A stretch of 64,000 nucleotides of DNA from Ficedula albicollis (Eukaryota > Chordata > Aves > Passeriformes > Muscicapidae). The translations under genes were made by a program, and so were the position numbers. Of the stretch, positions 1 through 12,600 are shown in pieces. The notes beneath the pieces are model-generated. The model worked only from the letters and a program-made list of their open reading frames with translations, had not been told where the DNA came from and did not search any database. The stretch is from positions 42,692,864 to 42,756,863 of the forward strand of contig NC_021677.1 in assembly GCF_000247815.1 (NCBI RefSeq), read 5' to 3'. Position 1 is the first letter of the stretch. Every line of letters begins with the position of its first letter.

Positions 1-1143
1 GGCTGAGACCCTCCCCACTTTTTAAATACTTACAACTGGTCCGGATTAATGTGAAGCAACTGCAATTCTGGAGCAAGTCAGTAACAGTTTTCCATTTCAA
101 ATACCTAAATGCATTTCAGCAGGACTCCTAATGCACATCTTAGAATTTTTGCAGTTGCTACTTTTCACTCAGCTTGGGAACTTTAGGACCTAACTACATT
201 GATGACATCATTGTGTAAGGGTTGTTTCTTACTCCCTTAGCTCAGGACACATTGTGGATATAAGCAGCAGTTTTTGCAAGCACCCATTAATCCCCAAGAG
301 CTGTGGTATGGAAATTCCATGTCATGCATGTTCTCCAGGGCAAGAGAAGTTTCTTATCTGGGTACCTCTAGCAAGTTTTTTTAAGATGCTAGTAAATGTT
401 CCAATGCTCAAAGTTCATCTCTGATTTCTCATTCAAATTTTAATTCCAAGGTACAACTTCAGAAATGCTTCTGTGTATCATCAGATATACACCAGAGGGA
501 TTTTTAACTTCAGAAGTGGTGTTTCTCATCACTTCTCAGTCAGTGTCCTGTCTCTGCTACTGTGAAAACTTGCCAAACAATAGAAGCTAGGCTTCACTGA
601 TATGTTTCTGTCTCTAAAGTCCTCCCCAGATCCTTGTCTGGGGTTGTCTTGTCTTGATGTAGTAGTTATGCCTTCAAGGCTTAAGGGATTGAGAAATATG
701 ATTAAGACTTTATGAATAATACTGTGAGGGTGTTTTCTGCATACAGTGTGATGCTTGGTTTGCCCTCCTCAAAAGTATGCATGTTAGCAAATACCTGAAC
801 TCTTCTTTCACTTAAGTGATTTGTGTTTACTACCTATAGATTATACTGAGCTTTGGAGAGGCCAGACAGGGTCACAATGCACCAGTAACTTGAGAGCATT
901 TTAGATGAGAATGCAGAGGCATGGGTGAGGTAGTCTAGCTCAAAGCAGGGCCTGTTCTGTGTGAGAAATAGCTAATGCTACTCTCATTAGTTTGGTAAGT
1001 ACAGCTTTTGCCCTAACTCGCCTTGTCATTGCTGTTATAGTGCAGACTTCTGATTTCTGTGTTGGTGTCTTCCTTTTGACTTGGGGTTTGCTGTTTGAAT
1101 GGGGACATGGTTCTCCTATTTTTCCATGTGTTTTTTTCTGAAG
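1..1143. other. Unique non-coding sequence
   Basis: I see no coding frame, RNA gene, transposon or tandem repeat here. Short open frames on both strands overlap one another and have no family resemblance. The stretch ends at a pyrimidine-rich tract (about 1118-1141) that precedes an exon-like segment. Confidence 0.6.
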
Positions 1144-1259
1144 GCAACCCAGGACTTGTGCAGAGCAGCAGCTGTGAATCGACAGAGCTTGCAGTAAAAC
1201 AGCAGGAGGGCACATCAGAGCAGAAGGGGTTGAATTCTCCAGAGACAATTTTTAAACTA
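1144..1259 (+). other. Candidate internal coding exon (unverified)
   Basis: A T-rich tract ends in AG at 1142-1143 and a GTAAGC donor starts at 1260. The 116 bases between are open in one frame: two bases complete a codon, then 38 codons run exactly to the donor, giving phase 1 in and phase 0 out. The peptide is polar and serine/glutamate/glutamine-rich, ending in ETIFKL, which would suit a disordered region. I do not recognise the gene and no partner exon is visible. Such matches occur by chance in 64 kb, so this is inference. Confidence 0.27.
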
Positions 1260-1373
1260 GTAAGCATGGAGCAAATTTTCCCTTGCTCCTTGTTTGCTTG
1301 TGGCTTTTTGTTAATTTTTTTGTTTTGTTTTTTAATGACTCCAAGTTTCCTTTGGCATTTGCTGCTCCTGTCT

Positions 1374-1520
1374 TATATATCTTTTCAATCTGGGAACTGC
1401 TAGCTACAGAAGGTAGTGAGACTCTGATGTCAAAGGGATCTTCCTCTATATATCTTTTCAATCTGGGAACTGCTAGCTACAGAAGGTAGTGAGACTCTTT
1501 GATGTCAAAGGGATCTTTCT
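1374..1520. repeat. Tandem duplication, 73-bp period, two copies
   Basis: Copy 1 is 1374-1446 and copy 2 starts at 1447, head to tail. The second copy has two extra T bases at about 1499-1500 (CTCTTTGATG against CTCTGATG). The copies are otherwise almost identical, so the duplication is recent. Confidence 0.93.
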
Positions 1521-2142
1521 TATCAAAAGGTAGTTGGAAGATGGCAGGGAGGATGAGTTGGTTTGGGATCAATTATGTATCTTCCTCTGGTTCAGATATG
1601 GCTCAGGCTCTGAGAAAATTACAGCTGTTCTGCTGTGATGACCAGTACATAGCTTACTTTGTGGGATGTTTTGGAGAACTGGAAGATCTCAAAAAGTTCT
1701 TGAGGAAAAGCTTCAACATCAGAACAATTCTCTTGCTTTTGCCTTTAATTAAGGCTTGTGGTCAGAGAAGAGAGGTCAAAAGCTGAATAAGATTTTTGTA
1801 TTTTTCATGTAAGTGAATGCTATTGAATAAATGCTGAAAACTAATTTTTAAAATTGGAAATCCAGCAGGAAATTTTGACTGAACCACTGTTCATGATCTG
1901 TAGAATTTGCCAATTACAGCTTTTGACTGGATGTTTTGGTAGTGCTAATTCTCTCAGAAAACAAAAGTTGAGCTCAGGTATTCTCAGAAACCTGTAAAAC
2001 TTGTGGTTTAGGGCAAATTTCCAGAAGCGGTCCCTCTAGAAAGCAGATTCAAGCCCCTCCCCACCTTAGAGTCATTGCAGTTCTCTTCCAGATATTTCCA
2101 GATACACCTGATAATGAAAGTATCTCTTCCTAATTTTCCTAA
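1521..2142. other. Unique non-coding sequence
   Basis: A 95-codon plus-strand frame ends near 1786 and an AATAAA hexamer lies near 1825, but the frame resembles no protein I know and has no other support as a gene. No transposon is recognised. Confidence 0.5.
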
Positions 2143-2249
2143 TTGTAATAGGAAAGTCTTTGGTAGCAGAAATTCTATTATTTCAGTTACTCACCGTTGT
2201 AATAGGAAAGTCTTTGGTAGCAGAAATTAGATTATTTCAGTTACTCACC
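2143..2249. repeat. Tandem duplication, 54-bp period, two copies
   Basis: Copy 1 is 2143-2196 and copy 2 is 2197-2249. They differ by a dinucleotide change (TTCTATT against TTAGATT). Both copies end in TTACTCACC, which read on the minus strand is a good splice-donor match. Confidence 0.93.
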
Positions 2250-2396
2250 AGTACAATGCAAACTAGCAAGCACAGTGAACAACTGGAGCAATATCCAAAG
2301 ACACTGAAGGAATAACTCTGAACCCAGCTGAGAATTGCCTTCTGTTTCACACACCAAAGAAAAGGAAAAACCTTCTTAAGGCAAATGACTGTCTGC
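2249..2396 (-). other. Candidate minus-strand exon (weak)
   Basis: On the minus strand a pyrimidine-rich tract ends in AG (complement of 2397-2398). A GTGAGTAA donor starts at the complement of 2248. The 148 bases between are open: one base completing a codon, then 49 codons. The peptide is hydrophobic and cysteine-rich near its end, like a membrane segment. The donor lies inside the 54-bp tandem repeat. No family is recognised, and chance is the likelier explanation. Confidence 0.18.
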
Positions 2397-2730
2397 CTGA
2401 AGAAGTAGGGCACAGCAAAGCTCACACTCCTACGCCTGGGCAGTAAATCTGACTTCTCCCTTTTGATCCCTGAAACCACCTATGGCAGAGTACTGCTGGA
2501 ACTGTCTGAGAGCACCCAGGTTCTGTCTCTTAGTGTGATGCTAGTGCTCGTCTTCACTGCATCCTTTACATGGGGAAGATATAGAGCTTTTTCCCTGCAA
2601 TATGTACGGAGCAAATTCTTTTTCCTTGTTAGTACTCACGGGGTGTTGTGGATGCCTTCTCCTGGACTGCTGCAATCCATGAGTTGGTGTCTTTGCTGTA
2701 TCCATTCATTGAACTACACTGTTTTGTATC
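2397..2730. other. Unique non-coding sequence
   Basis: Nothing recognisable before the CR1 fragment that starts near 2731. Confidence 0.5.
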
Positions 2731-2843
2731 ATGTTTAAAAAAATACTGGATGTGGCACTTGGTGCCATGGTTTAGTTGAGGTGTTAGCGCATAGGCTGGA
2801 CTTGATCTTGAAGGTCTCTTCCAACCCAGTGATTCTGTGTGTG
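2731..2843 (+). mobile_element. CR1 LINE, 3' end fragment
   Basis: This is a 5'-truncated CR1 copy in plus orientation. It shows the family's 3' UTR landmarks in order: GGATGTGGCACT, CATGGTTTAGT, GGCTGGACTTGAT, CTTGAAGGTCTCTTCCAACC, and the terminal TGATTCTGTG motif. CR1 is the dominant non-LTR retrotransposon of birds, and truncation to about 100 bp is usual. The clear match to the consensus as I know it suggests a moderately young insertion. No coding part remains. Confidence 0.9.
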
Positions 2844-4206
2844 ATAAGTAGGTGTAATAGTAGATCCTTTTGAGTCTCTGCACGTTGTCTGTTTATGACT
2901 GTGTAGACACAGCTTGAGAACCTGAAAATATGTATTTGAATTTATTTGGCATAAAATGCAAGCTTATGACTGGTTCTTAAAACAAGCATGCTCAGTGTTG
3001 GCTAGTTAATCTAAAGACACACATTAATGAGCCTTAAGAAAAAAGAAGAAAAATTTTATTCTAGTAAAATGAAGGGTTAAGTATTTAGAAAATAATTTGA
3101 AAGCAATTTTGGGACAGGAAACGCTAATTTCTAAGCTTTTTTCAAAACCTTTTCAAAAAGCAATTTCATACTCCTAAATTAGGTTTCTTATTCTCCTGTG
3201 CCTAATGTTGGTCTTACATACACTCTGCAGATTTGCAAAGAGATCACTCAGATCAAATTTGAAATCTCTGCCTGCCGCTTCAGCTGTCAGTATGGGTTTC
3301 CTTTTGTATTTCTTCACAATTTTTCCCTTAGCTATCAGAGTTGGTTGGAAGTTCAAGTGGGCATTTTCTTCAGTAGGCAGCTGTGGAGGATCACCATCTG
3401 AGTGTTTTCACCGTTCAGATTCCAAGCAGAGGATTCTTTTGCTATTATTGTCTTTCTGCTTCAGAAGAAATTAACATAAAATGTTTCACTTGAATATTTA
3501 TTGATCAGGAGTAGAGAGAAGCCTGAGAAATACAGCAGAAATTGTTTAAGTAAGGTTAAGTTTAGACTGCAGGGAAACATCCTCCTACTTTGCAAACTAA
3601 ATGGAGCGCTCACTGAGTCAGGTTGCTCTAGAACTATAAAGAGCCTAAATTTGATCACGACTAAACAGTTTAAAAAATATTTTCTATCTTCTGTAATACA
3701 TATTACCAGTTTCAGGGGATCCTATTTCAGCTTTGACATCATGGGATCTATTCTTGATTGCATAAATTGGGTTTGTAAGATACCTTAAATGATAAAAGGG
3801 AGACTATTTCTGTCATCTGGGCAAGGACACTAAAGAATCTTAAAAGCTAAAAAGGTCCAGCAAGGAAGATGACCTGGAGACGTGGAAAAAATACAGTAAA
3901 GAGGCAATACCTCTGTCTCGCAACTGAAGTATTTCTCATTTTTCTGGGAGCATCTCTGAATGAGGAGGAAGGCTTTTCACTGTTTACAAAAGGAAATTTA
4001 ATGGTCATGGACAGTGATAATGAATTAAGACAATTCTCGAAAAAACCCTCAGAGTTAAAAAAACCCCAAACAAACAAAAAAAAAAAAAAATCTGTTTTTT
4101 GTACATTGCACAACATTGTTGTGTAGTCAATCAGGATGCAAAAGTTTTAGGAATGTCTCCTCTCTTCCTACCAACAATCCCTTTGCCTCAGTTCCCAAAA
4201 GAAATG
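2844..4206. other. Unique non-coding sequence with one A-run
   Basis: No gene or transposon is recognised. A run of A bases preceded by CAAAC units lies at about 4065-4090. Short frames overlap on both strands without conserved features. Confidence 0.55.
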
Positions 4207-4522
4207 TTTTTTATTCCTTGAAAGGGCAACATCACCTACCATACATCCTCTCAGGGAATGAAGATGCAGACCTCTCTTCTAAAGCACATGTCTCAGGTGT
4301 TAGCTGGGGGCATTTCCCTTCCCTACTTCATGAAGATGCAGACCTCTCTTCTAAAGCACATATCTCAGGTGTTAGCTGGGAGCATTTCCCTTCCCTACTT
4401 TTTTTATTCCTTGAAAGGGCAACATCACCTACCATACATCCTCTCAGGGAATGAAGATGCAGACCTCTCTTCTAAAGCACATGTCTCAGGTGTTAGCTGG
4501 GGGCATTTCCCTTCCCTACTTC
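4207..4522. repeat. Nested tandem repeat, 193-bp period with a 72-bp sub-unit in triplicate
   Basis: The module is a block of about 51 bp (TTTTTTATTCC onward) followed by a 72-bp block beginning ATGAAGATGCAG. The 72-bp block occurs at 4258, 4330 and 4451; the first block occurs at 4207 and 4400. The order is therefore A-B-B-A-B, best explained by two duplication steps. Copies differ by single substitutions (ACATG against ACATA; GGGGGC against GGGAGC). Open frames across it are a by-product of the repeat. Confidence 0.93.
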
Positions 4523-6279
4523 TTATGTGGAGATCTCTGTCCCTGAGCAACCTTGGAGAATCACTGTTGGTCTTCATTTTGCAGTCTTCCTCTTTCCATC
4601 AGGAGAGCACCTTGCTGCTGATCAAATGCCAGGCATTTACTGTACTATTTGGTTAATGTGATGGATGCCTCTTTCTCTGCCTCCTCGCTGTTTGGAGCTA
4701 AAATGTGGGATTGTAAACTAGGAGGTGATTAACCTTTCCTAATGGGACTGTGCTGCAAGCAGGATCTCACCCACCGCATCTTCATTAGCCTCGACCAAAG
4801 CCTGCATTACCTTAGATTAGGTAATTGGTCATTTGTAGCACAGGAGAAGGAGGGGAGGAAGAGCTTATGAAAAGTGTCAACTAGATTAAGGGCATTAAAA
4901 TTTAATTCCCGTTATCCAAGAATTCTGGAAGGCAGCACTTAATCAGGCATGCAGTTGAAAACCTCCCATCATCGGAGGATTCAGTCACAGTGAGCATGGT
5001 ATTAGTCTGTGGAAGGAGGTGTACTGTGGTAATGGTTGTGGTCTCTGCATGTAACAGTCAGTTTAGGGTTATTTGCATAAATTTTGGAGCACTTTTCATT
5101 TGCCCAAGGGGACAGAGCTTGCAACTGAAAACCACATACTCCATCTTGTGTCAGTTAGCTGAAGATTTTCTGAAGAAGCAGTGAAGTTTGTGTTCTAGAA
5201 AATTACCTCATGTGTTTCCTCACTTTATCAGGAGCAGTCTTGTCCAGATAACTTATCTGTGGCCTATTTCTGGCTGAGTATCCCAAAAAATATCTCATCA
5301 GAGTCTAGGGCTTTCCAAACACTTTTGCCTGAAATGTTCAGAATATCTTCAAATGCCCTGATAAGATGGGCTGTAGAAATGGTGGTCAAGAGGGAGTTTC
5401 TGGATGAGATACAGTCTTTGTGGCAAATTCCAATTTTTTGGGACTTTTTTGTTTTTTTATTCCTGAAATAATGATACATGTTATATGTGGCATGTCCCAA
5501 GATGCTAAACATGATGCAGCCATAAAGAAGGAATGAAGCAAACAAGTTAAACCCTATAATTCTGCAATACTTTTCAGGAAGTTACTTTCCTCCTGTGCTT
5601 TAACACTTTTGGCATGTGCACATGTTGAAAAGATCAAATTTTTAACATTGTGTATGGGTCTGCAAAAGACTTGGCTGTGTCCTACTCATACAAAACAAAG
5701 ACACAAGGCATAATGATAATGTTGAGCTCCATTCTTGTATTTTATGCAAAACCTTGATAAAAATTGAGAGAGAAAAAAAAATTGGTCTTTTGATATTGTA
5801 TGGTCAGTCAACAAAACTGCCTCTTTCAATGTCTGATGATCATCAGGAGGGTTGTCTGGCATGGAGCAATGCATTGAGAAGTTTTTCTGAACCCAGAAGC
5901 CCTTAGAATGTTTCAAGTGTTTTGTTTTATGAGCTTTAAAGGAGATGACAGGTTCTGTCTGCACTTGCCCCCAGTCTGTGGCTTTCGTAATAAGATAGTG
6001 TAAAAATTCAGCTCAGGCTTTCTTCACAGGTTAGGCTGCTCCCTCCCTTGGAAGCTATCTTGTTTTACCCTTCAGCAGAGTCCAGCCAGAATGGTTCTTT
6101 ATGTAGTTGCTCTGGGAGGTCAAGGTATTTCAAAACTGTACTTCTGATATGCTGGTGCTGCTATGAATGGATTTTACTGTGAAATGCAGGGAAGCAGGAG
6201 GCTGCAAGGAACCTCAGGAGTCCTTGCCTCCCGTACTGTGCTTTAGTAGGGAACCATATTTCATAATACCTTTCAGAAA
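4523..6279. other. Unique non-coding sequence, one regulatory-looking block
   Basis: No genes are seen. The part at about 4700-4960 is non-repetitive and has several TAAT/ATTA cores and GATTA sites. That composition is typical of conserved developmental enhancers, but conservation cannot be judged from one sequence. Confidence 0.4.
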
Positions 6280-6690
6280 TGCATGAAGCTTTGTCCCTCA
6301 TTTAGAGCAGCTTTTTGCCCCTGTTCCCTGTAAAGGCTTTTTAAAAGCTTCATTGCTCTGCTGATTAGAAACTTTTGTCTAATTTCCAGTCTAAATTTAT
6401 TCTTTGGCAGTTTATAACCATCTGTTCTTGTACCAGTATTGTCCTTAGTTAAATAGTCATTTCCACTCCTCAGCTATTTCTACCCCTGGGTGTTTGTGCA
6501 CAGTAAATGTATCTCTCAACATTTATTTAGCTGGTCTGAACAAGCCAAGCTTTTTTAACATTCCTTTTCCCAGATAGGCTTGTCTGTCCCCTGATAGCCT
6601 TCCTCTACAGCTATTTTAGTTATTTTTCCTTGACCAGTATTGTACTGACATTGGCATTTATTTGTGTTCAGAAGGCATGGTCCTGGACTT
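6280..6690 (-). mobile_element. Ancient CR1 LINE 3' region, minus strand
   Basis: The plus strand reads like the reverse complement of an old amniote CR1 3' region. It contains the segments TAATTTCCAGTCTAAATTTATTC, GTTTATAACCATCTGTTCTTG, TGTCCTTAGTTAAATAG, and CTGAACAAGCCAAGC. These match CR1 subfamilies shared with turtles and crocodilians better than the young bird ones. The copy is diverged and has lost all coding potential. Its outer limits are uncertain, and the left edge may extend to about 6180. Confidence 0.75.
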
Positions 6691-9600
6691 CTGAAAGCTT
6701 TTGTCTTTGTGTTTTTGTCTGGGTATTGTGTGGAAATATGACTCTTATCTGGATTATGCTACTGGTTTTCCTTGCAAGTTTACCTTTTTTGATGCTTTGT
6801 AAATAGAAATAAATAATGGTGGCAATGTCTGTGCAGTGCTGGTATAAGACTGAGTGAAGACTTGTAAGCGTTGGGGTTTGTCCTTTTCTCCCAGCATTGA
6901 CTCGAGCAGCTGCAGACCAGTCCTGCTGTCCTTTTCAGGGGTGCTTTGTGGTGCCTGGTTGGTCTGGCAGAGTTGTTTCATGGTAAGCAAACCTTGATGA
7001 ACCTTGGCAAGTTGACTTACACTGTAGACTCACCTGCCACACAGGGACATTTGAACTAGTCAAACTCCCCTTATGGGCAAGGAAGAACAGCCTGAATCAT
7101 CTCATTCTAAAATAGATATCTGTTAAACTTGTTACTGTCTGTTGAACATTTTTGTAAACAGGATGATGCCTTCTGTTAGTTGATTAAACCCACATTTGTA
7201 GCCCATATTAGCAAAATGGAGCTAATAGCAGTTACATGTCTTCCAGATGTGTGGTAAGGAAAAGCATAAAAGACTGTCAGGTCATTCAGGGTTTTGAAAC
7301 TGCATAATGATAGGTGGAGAAAAGCAGAGAATAAGTGATATTCTGGTTGAATGATTGCCTGTGGGAAGATCTTGTTTCTGTCAGCTATAAGAGATTATTC
7401 AGTCTCTCTCTTTTGGAAGCTGAGGGCATGTCTTAAGGGAAAAGGGCAAAAAAAGGTAGAAGGAAGAATAAAAACCTACAACAGCTCAAGGGGTTGGAAG
7501 ACTCCAGGGTGGATGTAGTCCCAGAGTGTGTACTCTCTTGATATCCTGGTGAAATCCAGGGTTTAATTTTACTTTCTGTAGAACAAGTAGGTACTTTCCT
7601 TTTCTTTAGAACCTATTTTCCTGTGCTTCTCTAAAATGGATCAAGTGATTATCACTTCTCTTGGCAAGTTTGGTAGCAAGCCAAGACAGCACAGATTCAG
7701 CAGGTTAGGGGCTCTTTTCTCTTTTCTGAAAGAGCATACAAAGAAGAAATCTGACATATGGAGGGTACTTCAGAAGTTTGCTCTGATGCTGAATTTATTG
7801 CATGGAAACAGGTCTGCAACATGAGCCAGTTTTTCCCAGCAGCATGGCAAGATTTTGGGGTGTATTTTTAAGTCACTGGGGAGAGACAGATAAAGGAAAC
7901 AAGCTAGGAGATAAGCTGATGTGCCCTTATTTGGGCCCTATACCATTTCACAGAAACAGAATAAGATCAGTTATGAGCCACTTCATTTAAAAGAAGGGAA
8001 GTTCTCTTAAAGGACTCTCACGTGTTGAACAGATAATGTGAATGCTAATAAAAAGGATGACTGATTAGGAACTATCTACTAGCTAATCTACTGCTTGTTG
8101 GTATAAATGAGTAGTGGTTTGGGGGTGACAAGCAAAAGTAAGTACCATATGGCATGACAAGTCTTTAAAGTCCTGAACAAGCAAAGAAAGCAAGAAGCAT
8201 TGGACTGTTGAAGGAGTAGGGGGCCTAAATGAGCAGGCATGCTGCTTGATTTCTTTGATTATTTCTCTCTAGTCTGCCCAACTGGGGCTCACATCAAGTG
8301 GTAAGATGATAATTTCTGGAGTGTAGAGAATTTCCTGTCTAGGAGAAAAAAATCTGCTGGATAACCTAGTCCACAGAACAAGAAAAAGAATGTGAATGCT
8401 ATTGAATATGAGAGATCTGAAGGCCTTTATGGTGTTGTCTAATGCCAAAAATGGCAGTATGACCTCAATCGAAAGAACAGGATGCCATTTCTTATATATA
8501 ATGCTTTTGAGATATTGGGAAGCTGTTTGCAGAATTAGACTGCATAGATGTATAACCCTTTATAAAGTAATTCCAACATTTTTACACTTCATGATGGGTT
8601 TTATAGACTGATAAATAAGTACAAGTGTACAAGTATACAAGAAAAAGGGAAAGACCTAGCAATAAGTCTTAGCAAATGTCAATAATCATGTTTTATTAAT
8701 ATATAAGCTTTCCCACAGCATTGATAAAATCCCAATGCAGCAAAATGATCGCTTTTTGCCTGCAATGTAGCACCTTTATCAAGTTCCTTTTTCTTTACTT
8801 CTTGGCTGTTAATAACTTTGTGGCTTTCCCCTAACTGTTACATGAGATCCAGGATTCAAAATGCATGAGTCTTATTTTTCAGCCCAATTTGAATTAAAAG
8901 AAGTGGCAGACAAATGCCACTGGTGAACAAAAAAACTCAGAGTGATTTATTTTTAATGCTATTGTCATAGCATCTCTTGGTACAAAGAATGACTCTTTTC
9001 AACTGCAGTTATAGCACTGCCTTTTCCCCTTTAGCCGTCTTTTTTTGTGCAATTTTGTTGTTCTTGAAGGATTTAAATCTTAGTGTTGGATCCATGTGAC
9101 ATTTTTGGCCTTTCTGTGCAAGGGGAGCTAGTAATCAGCAGTTGGGCTCTGCTCTGGCACAACAGGCTGGTGTTCTCTGTGCTGTCTTACTCATTGTGCA
9201 GTTTTCCACACTAAAGGAATGACATTCCCAAGTCACCTTGCCTTACTAAAGTTTGGGGTTACTGCATGCACTCTAGGGCCTGACTCTTCCTCTCTCTGGA
9301 ACTCTCATTATCATTTACATCTGCAAGCCACAGACACTAAAATCTAGCAAAAATGGAGCAGCTGTATTTGTTTTTAGAGGCATAAAATACAAGGAGTAAA
9401 GTGTTGCAAAGACTCCATGAATCTTTCAGTAACATGGGATCCCTGGCACCTGTGCTCCTGTAACAGCTTTCATTGCAAAGCCCTTTTTGTATTAGCTGCA
9501 TACCGAGAAAATGCTCCACAGCTTTGGGATAGACTCTGATGGATATTCAGCATATAACACTGTCACTCACACCATTTAAAGAAACAGATGAAGGAAAATT

Positions 9601-12600
9601 CCACACCATGCTAAACGCAGAAGAGTTCAAGGAGGCAAAATGCATTTGGTCATGCTATAATTGCATATGCCCTCCCTTTGTTTTGTCCAAATTCTGAAGG
9701 GTTAAAGAGACATGCTATTGGATAATTAAGACATGTTTTAAAGCTTTTCCACCTAGAAGTCCCGTGAGCTGATGTGAACAGTGTAAGACATAAATGTACC
9801 TAAACATAAGAAGATTCAGAAGACTGATGCAGTAGTGGAGTAATGCATCTCCAGTGCTTGCTCATCAGTGAGCAATTCACTGTGTTACCAGAACCACCTG
9901 TACCACTTGGGCTCATGTAAAACATCCTGGAGGGAGCAGAGATAGCTTGGAATATATACTTGCTCTCTAACTGAGCAATATAAGTAGTTTCTTGACACTA
10001 TTTTTCAGCACCTCTTTTCAGAAGTTGTCTGATTTTTGGTAAAATCTTCATGAAATTAGTTTGGGATAAGAATCGTAGGGAACAAAAGACCTCATTAAAA
10101 CTAATGAAGCAACATAATTAAAGCAAATAAATGTATTAGCTAACAGAGATTTAACTGTTTCTCATAAGCTAAAATGTTTTTCTCTATATGCATAAGACAA
10201 AAACTACCTTCTGTTCCATGAAATTATCCTTCTAGCTTTTGTGACTAGCTTCAATCACTATGTAGATAAAAGTTCTCTCTTTAGGATTTTGAAGTCTCAT
10301 GCATTTCTGTTTTTAAATCCAGGAGTGTCTTCTTTGACAAGGGACCTCTGCTCTTCTTTTCCAAATACTTTTTTCAAGTTTCTAATGAAAAATAAAACTT
10401 TTATCCCTAATACATACAGGATACAGTAATATACCAGCAATAGTCATCATCCAGGTATATAACTACCAACTCAGAGATCATGTTCTGATTTGGATGCACT
10501 TTATTTGAACCTGTCTTACTAAATCTACTGCTAAAGCCCTCAGTAGTTCCTTCTAGTAGTTTGGAGGGCTTTTTTCTGGGGCGAGCGTTGTTTTTATTTG
10601 CTTGTTTCTTTGTTTTTAATGCCTTTTGTTTAGCACGGTATAAATATTGGTCATTTCCAGAGTTCTTTCCCTCAAGAATCAGGCTTCTTTCTTTCTATAA
10701 CTTGCTATGACACCTTAACTTATGCTAGTGCCAGAGGACTACACAGGCAAGTAGTAAAAGAATCTCTGCTGTAGAGATGTTAAAATCTGCACAATTTTAA
10801 CTCTCTTCAGCAGTTGAGCTGCTGTAGGATCATACTTTGAGATGGCTTAGTCATACAGGACAGCTATGATTGCACTGATGGCCCGTCTTGATTGCCCTGT
10901 TTCACCTGGCAGTAGCAGGAGGCCCTCTGAGGTTGCTGGCCAGAGTTTCACGTAGTCTTGAGAGGTCGATTGACTTGTAACAGACCAGGGAAGTAGTTCT
11001 GTAAAGTGGCAGTCAACCCAGGATGAGCAGATGGGCTCTGATGGGGCAACAGAACTGTGCTGTGATGCTGGGATTGAAAGGTTAAGGGATGGATAGGGAA
11101 GCAAAATGTAAGGCATGTTTTTGAGGGGAAGTGAAAAAGATTTCTGCATCTAAGTGACAACACAGGAGTGCAAAACACTTGGTTATGGTTTATAAAGTTA
11201 AAACAAGGGGTGGATAAGGACGTATAAACTGGCAGCAGATTGTGGTTTATGGTAATGACAGTCCCAGAGGAATGTCTTTCTCTTGGTGACATTGAACTAA
11301 ATTGCATTACTCAAGATGTGTACTAAGGATGGGTAATGAGATGCATGCATAGGAAAGAAGAGACTGCTGCTTTTATGATGGTATGAAATGACTGGGATGA
11401 GAGTATGTGCGTGCCTGCATGTGCACTTCTGAGGGTGGGTGCAGAGGGGGAGGGCAGATGCCAGGGCAGGGTGGCCTAAATGATTTCAGTTTGAAAGCCC
11501 TGTAATTGAACTTGTTAGAAGAAAGGGTCTTGGGTCATAAACATTGACCTAAACTTTTTTCCAAACTGAAATTGGGCCTTAAATGCCTAAAACTTTGCCT
11601 TTAGCTGAACAGAGATGCTTATTATATTTTTTTATGCTGATGTTTTGAGCTTTGAACTAAATTTGTATGTGGAAACCTTCTGGAAAGATGCTTTTGTGAG
11701 GCTGATTCTTGGGAAATAGTAAAGTTTATAGCCTGAGTGTCCAGGCTGAATCAGATTAACTATGTCTCAAACCTAAACCACCCCTGTATCGTAACTGCTC
11801 CAGAGTCTTGTGTGCCTGAAAGAAAGGAAATGCTGATGGAAAACACCCATATCTCTGCTTTCCTCAGCGTGCCAGGGTAAGAAAACTTGTACCACATCTT
11901 TCAGAATAGTCCCATTGTTCATCTAATCCTTTCACCTTATTGCTGTAACTTTTAATATAATGTTGAACAAAATGCCTTCATTTTGGTTTTGTTGGGAAAG
12001 GGTTTGAATATTTTCTTTATACTAGCTTAGAAAGATCTTTTGGATAATTTGTGACTTAGAAATCACAAAGTGATAACAGGATACTCGAAATAACAAATCT
12101 GTGTTTACATGCAATCAAACTATCAGCTGAACAGCATATATCCTCTGCCAGGGGAAGGGCCAGGGCTATGACTTCACTGGTGTAAACTGTCTCTTTGTTC
12201 TGCATTCTCTCTGTAGGCAGAAGTGGAAGCTATTAGCCATTTGCAGCCAGGGACTGACCTGCCATGACAAAGCTCCTTAGACCTGGCCCCTTGAGTGGAG
12301 TGATGCTGTAGGGTTGGTATCCATACTGCTGAAAAGGAAGAGGGAAGCAGTGAAGGGCCAGGAGCTTTGCAGTTGTGATATCTGACATCTCTGCTGGTCT
12401 GGACCATCTGGCCACCTGTGTACCCTGTCAGTCAAGGATTCTTGCATTAGAGAGTAAATGGCTACTTAGCTCTTCAATTACCATCCTTTTGGCTATGTGA
12501 CATGGAAATGGATACCTGTGACATTCTCAAGGGTGTACAAAAAGACCATGTAAGAAACCCTAAGATGCCACTATGAAAAAGGAGAGTATCTTTCCTTGTT

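Noticed and set aside
1499..1826. A 95-codon plus frame followed by AATAAA as a possible retrogene
   Set aside because: The frame begins in the tandem repeat, shows no known protein similarity, and has no poly-A tail or target duplication.
10847..11307. Overlapping 100- and 119-codon minus-strand frames
   Set aside because: Two frames of the same segment, serine/proline-rich without motifs, and no family resemblance.
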